This document shows, piece by piece, positions 6,657 to 13,300 of a stretch of DNA of 16,604 nt. Made by a program: the position numbers and the translations under genes. The DNA is from an uncultured Eubacteriales bacterium (GTDB lineage Bacteria > Bacillota > Clostridia > Christensenellales > Aristaeellaceae), in NCBI GenBank assembly GCA_900550955.1, contig URUF01000045.1, forward strand, positions 1 to 16,604, in the 5' to 3' direction. The notes under the pieces were generated by a model. That model saw nothing but the letters and a program-made list of their open reading frames with translations, was not told where the DNA came from and ran no database searches. Each line of letters begins with the position of its first letter. Position 1 is the first letter of the stretch.

Positions 6657-8026
6657 TCCTCCTCCCGCCCGGCGGCGGGCTGCTCCGGGGCGGACGCTTC
6701 GTCCTTCGCGCTTGGCTCTACCTTGCTTACCAGCGCTTTTTCCACGCGGTGATCCTGGATGGTTTCCACCTGGATGTGCAAGCCGTTCATGGTAACCTCC
6801 GGCTTGCTGCCATCCTCGGGAATGCTGGAAAAGCCGCTGAATACCATACCGCTAAGCGTATCGTACTCCTCGTCCAGCGGAAGGGCAACATCCAGCGCGT
6901 CCGATAGCGTTTCCAGCTCCACGGTGCCGTTTACGCGCCACAGGTTGTCGCCCAGCTTTTCAATTTCCGCATCCTCGCTGGGATCAAATTCGTCATAGAT
7001 ATTGCCAACGATTTCTTCCAGCAAATCCTCCATGGTTACAATGCCGCTCATGCCGCCGTATTCATCCACCACGATCGCCAGATGGGTTTTTTGCTTTTGC
7101 ATATCGCTAAAAAGCGTATCGGCGGGAACGGTTTCGGGCACCAGGTAAGCGGGGCGCAGCAGCGCCCGCAAAGGCTTAGGGGCATCCAGTTGGGCGTTTA
7201 ACAGAAAGTCGCGCGTGTTAAGCACGCCCACAATATCGTCAATATCCTCTGCATAGACGGGAAAACGGCTCAGGCCGCTTTCGCGGATTGTATTTAAAAT
7301 ATCCTCGCCGCTATCGTCCACATGCAGCGCTACCACATCCATGCGGTGTACCATCACATCGGCGGCGGTGGTGTTGTTGAACTCAAAAATGTTTTCAATC
7401 ATGGCGCGCTCATCCTGCTCAATCGCGCCGTTTTCGCTGCCGATGTCTACCATCATGCGGATTTCCTCCTCCGTAACCTCGTCGGAGGAGGTGTCGGGGT
7501 TGATACGGAACAGGCGCAGCACGCCGTTGGTGCTGGCGGTCAGTAGCCATACCAGCGGGGTGAAAACCTTTGAAATAGCGCTGATGATGGAGCAGGAAAA
7601 CCGCGCGACCTTTTCCGCGTTTTGCAAAGCGATGCGCTTGGGCACCAGCTCGCCCAGGACGATCATAAAATAGCTTAAAAGCAGCGTAATCAGGATAACG
7701 CATACCGTGTTCAGCGCGGCGGGGGAGAGCAGCGTAAAACCGGCGCTAAACAATGCGCCCGCCAGCACGGAAGCGAAGGTGTCGGCCGCAAAGGCGCTAG
7801 CCAAAAAGCCGCTTAGCGTGATGCACACCTGAATGGTGGACAAAAAGCGCGTGGGCGAATCAATCATCTTCAGCATCTGGGCGGCGCGCTTGTCGCCGTC
7901 CTCGGCCTGCTTGCGGATTTTGTTTTCGTTGATGGAAACGACGGCCGTTTCAGTCGCGGCAAAGAAAGCGTTGATCACAATCAGCACACATTGAAGCAAA
8001 ATCTGACTGCCTATGGGGTCGTCCAA
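6653..8026 (-). CDS. CNNM/CBS-domain membrane protein (CorC/HlyC family)
   Basis: A 457-residue protein. TTG 8026 is chosen because AAGGAGG (about 8035-8041) lies 8 bases upstream; the frame runs back to an ATG at 8065 with no ribosome binding site. Residues 1 to about 170 form the CNNM (DUF21) membrane domain: an N-terminal helix containing FFAATETAVVS, further hydrophobic helices, and GELVPKRIAL. A CBS pair follows, with FPVYAEDIDDIVGVL and AIVVDEYGGMSGIVTMEDLLEEIVG. A CorC_HlyC domain comes next, then an acidic tail. Relatives transport or regulate Mg2+/Co2+ efflux; older annotations say hemolysin. Transcription probably starts at the extended -10 promoter upstream. Confidence 0.93.
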   Translation of the reverse strand: MDDPIGSQILLQCVLIVINAFFAATETAVVSINENKIRKQAEDGDKRAAQMLKMIDSPTRFLSTIQVCITLSGFLASAFAADTFASVLAGALFSAGFTLLSPAALNTVCVILITLLLSYFMIVLGELVPKRIALQNAEKVARFSCSIISAISKVFTPLVWLLTASTNGVLRLFRINPDTSSDEVTEEEIRMMVDIGSENGAIEQDERAMIENIFEFNNTTAADVMVHRMDVVALHVDDSGEDILNTIRESGLSRFPVYAEDIDDIVGVLNTRDFLLNAQLDAPKPLRALLRPAYLVPETVPADTLFSDMQKQKTHLAIVVDEYGGMSGIVTMEDLLEEIVGNIYDEFDPSEDAEIEKLGDNLWRVNGTVELETLSDALDVALPLDEEYDTLSGMVFSGFSSIPEDGSKPEVTMNGLHIQVETIQDHRVEKALVSKVEPSAKDEASAPEQPAAGREEE

Positions 8027-8073
8027 GGAAAAAACCTCCTTAATTGACGCGGCTGCAAACCGCATGATAGATC

Positions 8074-8102
8074 ATTATAGCATAAAGCGGGCGGGATTGC
8101 AT
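8074..8102 (-). promoter_or_regulatory. Extended -10 promoter of the CNNM-HAD operon
   Basis: On the minus strand TGC-TATAAT (-10 at 8074-8079) has a 17-bp spacer to a weak -35, ATGCAA (8097-8102). A perfect -10 plus the TG extension can compensate for the poor -35. Confidence 0.6.
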
Positions 8103-8186
8103 CCATTATTTATGAATTTGTTGTAAACGGCAGGACCGTATACTATTCTCTGATTTATGAGTCCTGGGCGGCTCTCATCGAATTCT

Positions 8187-8201
8187 CATGAAGTTTTCAT
8201 G
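8187..8201. promoter_or_regulatory. Dyad, possible operator
   Basis: CATGAA-GTT-TTCATG is a perfect 6-bp inverted repeat in the divergent intergenic region, upstream of the small membrane protein's probable promoter. Its role as a protein binding site is only inferred. Confidence 0.3.
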
Positions 8202-8225
8202 CCGCGTTTACCGCTTTTTGACCTG

Positions 8226-8261
8226 GCCCCCTTTTCATTCGGGGGCGATGCGTGGTAAGAT
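8226..8261 (+). promoter_or_regulatory. Probable promoter of the small membrane protein gene, overlapped by a dyad
   Basis: TTTTCA (8232-8237), an 18-bp spacer and TAAGAT (8256-8261). An inverted repeat, GCCCCC at 8226-8231 and GGGGGC at 8241-8246, brackets the -35 box and could act as an operator. Confidence 0.45.
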
Positions 8262-8275
8262 AAGGATGCAAGAGG

Positions 8276-8297
8276 GGGCGCGCAAACAGGCGCGCCC
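8276..8297 (+). promoter_or_regulatory. 5' UTR hairpin directly before the ribosome binding site
   Basis: GGGCGCGC (8276-8283) and GCGCGCCC (8290-8297) form an 8-bp all-GC stem with loop AAACAG. It would sit near the 5' end of the mRNA and touches the AAGGAGGAG ribosome binding site (8298-8306). No T run follows. A role in mRNA stability or translation control is inferred. Confidence 0.6.
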
Positions 8298-8313
8298 AAG
8301 GAGGAGTAAGCAC

Positions 8314-8655
8314 ATGGATAAGCATGAAGGTTTGGGCCCTGAGGGCAGCTATTACGAGGCTAAGGAGCGCGAGGAGCAAAAAGTGCGCCGCGCCAAGGGC
8401 GACGCGATGTTCCCATTGATGATCACGGCGCTGTATCTGGTGCTGGGCTTTGTGTTTGGCCTGTGGCACCCGGGCTGGCTGGTGTTTTTGACCATCCCGC
8501 TGCGCTATATGCACTTTTCATCCCGATTGGAGCAGTTTACCAACCCCGTAATGGTTACGCTGATCTATCTGGTGCTGGGCTGCTTCTTTGGCCTGTGGCA
8601 TCCGGGTTGGCTGGTGTTTTTGGCGATTCCCTTTGGGGCGATCGCTTCCAAGTAG
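8314..8655 (+). CDS. Small membrane protein with two copies of a transmembrane repeat
   Basis: A 113-residue protein starting at ATG 8314 after AAGGAGGAG, 7 bases upstream. Residues 1-30 are charged and cytoplasmic-looking. Two copies of one hydrophobic unit follow, about residues 33-62 and 77-106, each containing YLVLGxxFGLWHPGWLVFLxIP; the copies are offset by exactly 44 residues and joined by a polar linker. Each unit could span the membrane once or form a re-entrant pair broken at HPGW. Similar 'FGLWHPGWL' segments occur as C-terminal membrane tails of some Firmicutes proteins, including helix-turn-helix ones, but no DNA-binding domain is present here. The function is unknown. It has its own leader with a GC hairpin. 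Confidence 0.85.
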   Translation: MDKHEGLGPEGSYYEAKEREEQKVRRAKGDAMFPLMITALYLVLGFVFGLWHPGWLVFLTIPLRYMHFSSRLEQFTNPVMVTLIYLVLGCFFGLWHPGWLVFLAIPFGAIASK

Positions 8656-8700
8656 TTCGTCAAGGAACCGCCTGCACAAAGCGGCGTACCCATAAGGAAG

Positions 8701-8810
8701 TTATTCTATTACTGCGGGGCTGCATAGGGCTATGCCGTTCTGCTTTTTCTTCTCTAGCAGCAGGCGTTTTTCAAGCTTGATATAGGTATTGAGAATTTGC
8801 CAGACTATTC
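8701..8810 (-). pseudogene. Possible remnant of a type I restriction specificity subunit (HsdS) C-terminus
   Basis: The minus-strand frame reads QILNTYIKLEKRLLLEKKKQ and then NGIAL, after which a +1 shift would give MQP. This resembles the C-terminal coiled coil of clostridial HsdS proteins, typically like ILxxxDKxIELKEKLLEEKKKQKxxLMQ. Nothing upstream in the frame resembles the target-recognition domains, so it would be a decayed tail. The call rests on a short low-complexity helix and is tentative. Confidence 0.3.
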
Positions 8811-8825
8811 GACTTCGTTTATCGT
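8797..8825 (+). promoter_or_regulatory. Candidate promoter of the CD3324-family gene
   Basis: TTGCCA (8797-8802), a 17-bp spacer and TATCGT (8820-8825). The match is moderate. It would produce a leader of about 160 bases before the gene at 8992. Confidence 0.4.
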
Positions 8826-8849
8826 ATCGGACAGAAAGAAGTGATTTGT

Positions 8850-8927
8850 ATGCGTATCGACACCCAAAAGAGAAACAAAGCTTTTCTCCATGCAAAGCCA
8901 GTAGATTGCGACGGTTGCATGGAGTAA
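8850..8927 (+). CDS. Putative 25-residue leader peptide
   Basis: ATG 8850 to TAA 8925-8927 encodes MRIDTQKRNKAFLHAK followed by PVDCDGCME. A weak AGAAGTG lies 7 or so bases before the ATG. The reading frame runs exactly through the arms of the leader hairpins and stops one base after arm TTGCATGGAG. That placement suits a regulatory leader peptide whose translation decides which hairpin forms. It may also be a chance frame: no known leader was recognised. Confidence 0.35.
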   Translation: MRIDTQKRNKAFLHAKPVDCDGCME

Positions 8928-8979
8928 CAATAGTCGCAAAATGAAAATGCTGGCTTTGCAACTTGACTATCACATCAAG
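8886..8979 (+). promoter_or_regulatory. Leader with mutually exclusive hairpins before the CD3324-family gene
   Basis: Structure 1 pairs CTCCATGCAA (8886-8895) with TTGCATGGAG (8915-8924), 10 perfect bp. Structure 2 pairs TGCAAAGCCAG (8891-8901) with CTGGCTTTGCA (8950-8960), 11 perfect bp, and nests TTGCGAC (8906-8912) with GTCGCAA (8933-8939). They share bases 8891-8895 and cannot coexist. A small CTTGA/TCAAG hairpin (8962-8979) also covers the start of the Shine-Dalgarno. No U run is present, so translational attenuation is more likely than termination. Confidence 0.5.
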
Positions 8980-8991
8980 GAGGAAGCCCGC

Positions 8992-9255
8992 ATGAAATAT
9001 CTGAATGCACAGGTTATTCTTCCAGACGCATTGGTAAAAGAGCTGCAAACCTATGTTCAAGGCGGATATATCTATGTCCCTATCGAACGGGAACAGCAAA
9101 AGCGTTGGGGAGAAGTTTCCGGATATCGGCAGGAATTAGCGCAACGCAATCAGCAGATCAAAGAGGAATATCAAAGTGGTATTTCTATGGAGCATCTGTC
9201 TGAAAAATATTACTTATCTTTATACGCCGTTCGGAAAATCATATATCAAAAGTAA
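8992..9255 (+). CDS. CD3324-family protein with C-terminal helix-turn-helix-like segment
   Basis: An 87-residue protein. ATG 8992 follows AAGGAGGA (8977-8984) with 7-base spacing; the frame extends back to 8941 but lacks a ribosome binding site there. It begins MKYLNAQVILPDALVKELQ, then YVQGGYIYVP, KRWGEVSGYRQEL, and ends with GISMEHLSEKYYLSLYAVRKIIYQK. This is the pattern of the clostridial CD3324 family: an N-terminal part predicted to fold on itself and a C-terminal helix-turn-helix related to Mor-type activators. These proteins are widespread in Firmicutes and uncharacterised; DNA binding is inferred. It is followed by its own terminator, and preceded by the attenuator-like leader. Confidence 0.85.
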   Translation: MKYLNAQVILPDALVKELQTYVQGGYIYVPIEREQQKRWGEVSGYRQELAQRNQQIKEEYQSGISMEHLSEKYYLSLYAVRKIIYQK

Positions 9256-9260
9256 CCGTA

Positions 9261-9290
9261 AGGGGCCGCCAAGCGCGGCCTCTTATTTTA
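9261..9290 (+). terminator. Rho-independent terminator after the CD3324-family gene
   Basis: GGCCGC (9264-9269) and GCGGCC (9275-9280) form the core, extended by A9261-T9283, G-C and a G-U pair, with a 5-base loop. It is followed by TATTTTAT. Confidence 0.85.
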
Positions 9291-9452
9291 TACCAATCAT
9301 TTCGGTATCGTACAGTGTATAGAATGTCTATCTGAATGGCTGTAAAATAAAAATGAAGCATACAAAGATTTTATGAAAGGCGGCTACTATGTGTACCAGA
9401 AACCTTTCTGTATGGACGCATAAAGTGATAAAAGAACAAGAAAGGAGTAGTT

Positions 9453-10073
9453 ATGCCACAGAAAATTTATCCCCGTTCAAAGGACAAAGAAACAGTCTAT
9501 TTAAAAGGCGTCGTCAGTAATCCCAATATCATAATCGGCGATTACACAATGTATAACGATTTTGTCAAAGAACCAAGGGATTTTGAGAAGAACAATGTTT
9601 TGTATCAGTACCCAATCAATCAGGATAAACTGATAATCGGTAAGTTTTGTTCGATTGCCTGCGGAGCAAAATTCATATTCAATAGTGCAAATCACAGCTT
9701 ATCTTCGCTTTCTACCTATCCATTCCCCATATTTTTTGAAGAATGGGGTTTAGATGTAAAGGATATTACAAAAGCGTGGGATAACAAAGGCGATATTGTT
9801 ATCGGGAATGATGTTTGGATTGGTTATGAAGCAGTCATTTTAGCAGGCGTTACGATTGGGGACGGCGCTGTTATCGGAACTCGCGCCGTTGTTACAAAAG
9901 ACGTTCCCCCATATACAATCGTGGGCGGCGTTCCGGCAAAGCCTATAAGAAAGCGGTTTACCCAAGAAACGATTGATTCTTTGCTTACAATAAAATGGTG
10001 GAATTGGTCTGAAGAACGTATCAGACAGCATATAACCGAGATACAGTCAGGAAATATTGAATATTTGCGGTAA
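9453..10073 (+). CDS. Vat/CatB-type xenobiotic O-acetyltransferase
   Basis: A 206-residue left-handed beta-helix acetyltransferase. ATG 9453 follows AAAGGAG (9441-9447). The start KIYPRSKDKETVYLKG and the block LIIGKFCSIACGAKFIFNSANH match the Vat/CatB xenobiotic acyltransferase family; the histidine in NSANH corresponds to the catalytic residue. Hexapeptide repeats follow: VIGNDVWIGYEAVILAGVTI, then GDGAVIGTRAVVTKDVPPYT and VGGVPAKPI. The end IKWWNWSEERI is typical. Family members acetylate streptogramin A or chloramphenicol, giving resistance, but many clostridial relatives are untested, so the substrate is uncertain. The gene is AT-rich compared with most of the window and lies in the probable acquired segment. 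The 150 or so bases upstream show no convincing promoter. Confidence 0.88.
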   Translation: MPQKIYPRSKDKETVYLKGVVSNPNIIIGDYTMYNDFVKEPRDFEKNNVLYQYPINQDKLIIGKFCSIACGAKFIFNSANHSLSSLSTYPFPIFFEEWGLDVKDITKAWDNKGDIVIGNDVWIGYEAVILAGVTIGDGAVIGTRAVVTKDVPPYTIVGGVPAKPIRKRFTQETIDSLLTIKWWNWSEERIRQHITEIQSGNIEYLR

Positions 10074-10079
10074 AAGAAA

Positions 10080-10124
10080 AAAGCCGTCGTACAGCATAAT
10101 TAAAAATCTTTCGTGTACGGCTTT
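10080..10124. terminator. Terminator hairpin, best placed for minus-strand transcripts
   Basis: AAAGCCG (10080-10086) pairs with CGGCTTT (10118-10124); inside it, after a TCG bulge, TACA (10090-10093) pairs with TGTA (10114-10117). Reading on the minus strand the stem ends in CGGCTTTTTTC, a good U run. On the plus strand the tail is weak. Confidence 0.6.
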
Positions 10125-10199
10125 GAAATTCAGAGCCGCCCATTTTGCTTCTTCTTACTCCTACCCGCCAAAATAGCATTCTGCTACGTAACAGGATTA

Positions 10200-10238
10200 A
10201 AAACCGCGTGTATCGTTTCTTGTGATACACGCGGTTTT
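10200..10238. terminator. Strong bidirectional terminator hairpin
   Basis: AAAACCGCGTGTATC (10200-10214) and GATACACGCGGTTTT (10224-10238) form 15 perfect bp with a 9-base loop. T runs exist on both strands. It lies between the acetyltransferase and the end of the large minus-strand gene, and could serve both. Confidence 0.85.
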
Positions 10239-10387
10239 CGTTGCAATCCTGTTTGTCAGCCGTTAAGTTCGTTTGCTTTGGAGGCTGCCTTATCGGCATT
10301 CATCCAAGGGCCGTTCCTTTTTTGTATGCTTCCCTATCCGGCTGACAGGGGCGCTTTTTGCTGCTTCTGTGCGGGAAGCGCCCGCCT

Positions 10388-13300
10388 TCAATCCGTCCTG
10401 GTGTTGGCAATGGTCCAGTCCCGCGTGGGCGCGCTCACAATCGCGGAGGGGATTTGCTGTCCTTCCAAAAGCACATACCCAAGGTCAAAATTCACATTTG
10501 TGCTGCCGCTAACAACGGTGAAGGGGTCGCTTTGCGCGCGCGTGCCGTCGCCGCTGGTAAGGCAGCTGGAGATAATGCGCAACGACTCCACCGGCGTGGC
10601 GGGCGTCAGCTCCGGATAGGCCTGCGCCTCCAGCACATAGTCGCCAGGGTATACGTCGTTAAAGAGGTAGTATCCGTAAGCGTCCGTCACGGTTTGGTAT
10701 ACCGCCTGGCCGTTTTGCAGCAGCGATACGGTGATACCGGGGATGCGGGGCTCGTCGCCGTCCACAAGGCCGTTGCGGTTCTCGTCCAGCCAGGCGATAT
10801 CGCCCACCTTGGCGGGCTTGATGTAGAGGATGTTCTTTGAAAGCTCATGCTGCGCCATGTGCAGGTAGAAAAGCTCGCTGGTTCCGGAGCCGCTGCCAAA
10901 TGCGGTGATGGCTGAAGCTCCGGAGGGGTAATTGGGATCCTCCGGCTTGACGAATACCATGCCGCTTGGCAGGCTGGCCTGAAGATAATAATCGGCGGGC
11001 CAAAGGCCGTCAAAGCGGTAGCTGCCATCCTCGCCGGTTACGGCGGTTTGCAGGGGCTGGGTTTGCCCGCCCTGGAAAAGCATTACCGTAACGCCTGAAA
11101 CGGGCGTGCGCACGCGGCTTTCCTCCAGCCATACAACGCCGCCGATGCTGGTGTGCGATACCAGGCCGGCCGAAAGGCCGCTCACGGCCTCGCCCTCGCC
11201 GGCCATAACGCCGCGCTGTACCATCATGCTGCCATTGGCGGCAAAGGTGGAGGCGGCGCTTTCAGCCGGGGAGGACTGCGCAGGCAGCTGGAAGCGTACG
11301 CAATAGGTTCCCGGGCGCACGTTCTCGAAGGCAAACCCTTCCTCGGAGGTGTCCACGCGCGCGACGCTTTCGCCGGTGGACTCGTCAACCAGCTCTATCG
11401 CAAGGCCGGTCATGAGCAGCTCGCCTGCGCCCTGTGCGCCATCCTTGTTTTCATCCAACCAGATTTCGCCGGAAATGGTGGCCGGCCGAATTGCCCCAAT
11501 CTGCTTATCCTGGCGGTTAACCAGCGTTTGCCAGGGGCAGGCCAGCGTGGCGGTTTGCGAGGCGGGAAGCACAAGCCTGCCAGAATTTGTGGCCGCGTCG
11601 CCCTCCTGCGGCGCGGCGGAGGGGTCTTGCTCCGCCGGGGAAAGCCCGGTTATATCGTGGCTGAAAATGTAGCCCTCCGCCAGCTCCAGGGAGAGGCTAT
11701 ATTCCGCCGGGCGCAGCCCGGAAATCTCAAACCTGCCGTCCTCGCCGGCCTGTACGGTTTGCGCCTCCAAATCCGCGCGGTTGGGCATAAGGGTTACGCT
11801 GCCGCCAAGGGGCGCTTCGCCCGCGTCCATTATGCCGTTGGCGTTTTGGTCATGGAACACAACGCCGCTGAAGCTGCCCAGCGTTACGGCGCCCGCCAGC
11901 GGGCGCGCGCAGTTTTCGCCCATGGCAACCTGAAAGGGCTCTGTTTGGGTTTCAAGCCCCTGCCCCGCAACGGTGTTTCCTCCCTCAGCCACGCGGGCCA
12001 TTTCGCAATACTCAGGCAGGATGTAGGTAAGGGTATAGCTGCCCGGCATCACGCCGTCAAAAAAGTAGCTGCCAGTATCGGAAACGGACTGGATGAGATC
12101 AACCTCGGCCTCCTCGGAGAACAGGCGCACCTTGGCGTTCACCATGCTGATCTCGCCCTCGTCGCGCAGGCCGTTGTCGTTTGTGTCATGGAACAGTATG
12201 CCGCTCACGGTGGAGGAGGGAAGCATGCCCGCGTTCACATCGCTTAGGGTTTCGCCCATGGCGATTTCCATAGCGGCGGTTACGCCCATTTCCCCCTCAA
12301 GCACAGCCACGTGGCTTCCGCCCTTTTCAGCGGGGCGCAGCCGCGTAAAGCCAAACCCGGCCTTGCGCTGGAACTGGATGGTGTAGGAGCCGGGCATGAT
12401 GCCGGTAAGCGTGTAGCCGCCCTTGGCATTGGTGGTATCCATGGCCGCCACCGCGCCGGAGGCATCCACCGCGTAAACCCTTAGGCCGGAAAGAGGCTTT
12501 TCCTTGGCGCTAAGCACGCCGTCGTAATCCGCGTCCTGGAATACGGTGCCGCTGACCGTAGCGCCGCGCGCCACGCCGATGAGGGCGACGGTTTCGCCGC
12601 CGCTTGCGATGGAAAGCGGCTGGATGCTATTTTCACGGCGGCTGCCCCGCTGCTCAAAGAGATTGACCTCGCCTGCCGCGCCCGCCGCGGTTACGGTAAA
12701 GATGGAGCCGTCGTCCGGCAGGATGGCGCGCAGGCGGTATTCGCCGCCGCGCAGGTTTTCCAGCGCAAAGGAGCCGTCCCCGGCGGTAACGGTACGGCCC
12801 AGGGATTCGTTGGTGCTGATTTTGATGGCCTCTACCGTCACATTGGCATAGCCGGGCTCGCCCTCGTCCATTTTTCCGTTGTAATTGGTATCCAGGAAGG
12901 CCACGCCGCGGATAACGCCATTTTGCACAACGCCTATGTTCTTGTTGGAAACGCTCTCGGCATTTTTAACAGGGAATTCGCGCTTCAGGTTAGAACCGGT
13001 GAAAATGCTGCGCAAATCGCCGCCCGTGCTGGAATAGCGGGCGTAGAGCATACCCTCCGGCAGCGTGGCGGAAATGATATAGGTATCGCTGGCAAGGCGG
13101 TCAAAGCGGTATTCGCCCGTCGCGTCGGTGGTATAATCCAGCGTAAGGCCGGTGCGTTTGCCTTCGATATGCACAACAACGCCTTCTACGCCCGGCTCGC
13201 CCTCGTCCATAACGCCGTTGTTGTTCATGTCCTCAAAAGCCCTGCCGCTGAGCGAGCCAACGGCGCACGTACCCGCGAAGGCCCGGGTTTCCAGCCCGGA

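Larger units (their letters stand above)
8656..10345. other. AT-richer, probably acquired segment
   Basis: Base composition and codon use change sharply: Lys is mostly AAA and Ile ATT/ATA in the acetyltransferase, against GC-rich flanks. The segment holds a gene remnant, a CD3324-family gene, a Vat/CatB-like acetyltransferase and several hairpins. No integrase, transposase, terminal inverted repeats or target duplication was seen, so the mechanism of entry is unknown and the edges are approximate. Confidence 0.55.
10074..10387. other. Intergenic region with three hairpins
   Basis: No gene is supported here. It contains the two terminators listed separately and a third inverted repeat, GGGCGCTT (10349-10356) with AAGCGCCC (10376-10383), just after the stop of the large minus-strand gene and without a T run. 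The shift from AT-rich to GC-rich sequence occurs near 10340. A minus-strand frame from 10143 is a possible decayed gene start but matches nothing recognised. Confidence 0.6.

Noticed and set aside
8118..8144. Promoter TTGTTG ... TATACT on the plus strand
   Set aside because: The spacer is only 15 bp and the -35 is poor. The TTTTCA/TAAGAT pair nearer the gene fits better.
9373..9423. 16-codon frame (MKGGYYVYQKPFCMDA) upstream of the acetyltransferase, considered as a leader peptide
   Set aside because: There is no ribosome binding site before it and only a 6-bp GAAAGG/CCTTTC pairing nearby. Leader control of this resistance-type gene is possible but not supported.
10021..10299. 92-codon minus-strand frame, including a possible start at 10143
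   Set aside because: It overlaps the acetyltransferase end and passes through two terminator hairpins, and the nearest AGGAG is too far from the ATG.
8656..10345. Insertion sequence or integrative element with terminal repeats
   Set aside because: I found no matching terminal inverted repeats, direct target duplications, integrase or transposase at the edges of the AT-rich segment.
10349..10383. Inverted repeat GGGCGCTT/AAGCGCCC as a terminator of the SdrD_B-repeat gene
   Set aside because: There is no T run after it on either strand. The 15-bp hairpin at 10200-10238 is a better terminator.
11153..12247. 364-codon plus-strand frame antisense to the SdrD_B-repeat gene
   Set aside because: It is rich in Gly/Ala/Arg/His, has no recognisable domain, and is a compositional shadow of the GC-rich gene opposite.
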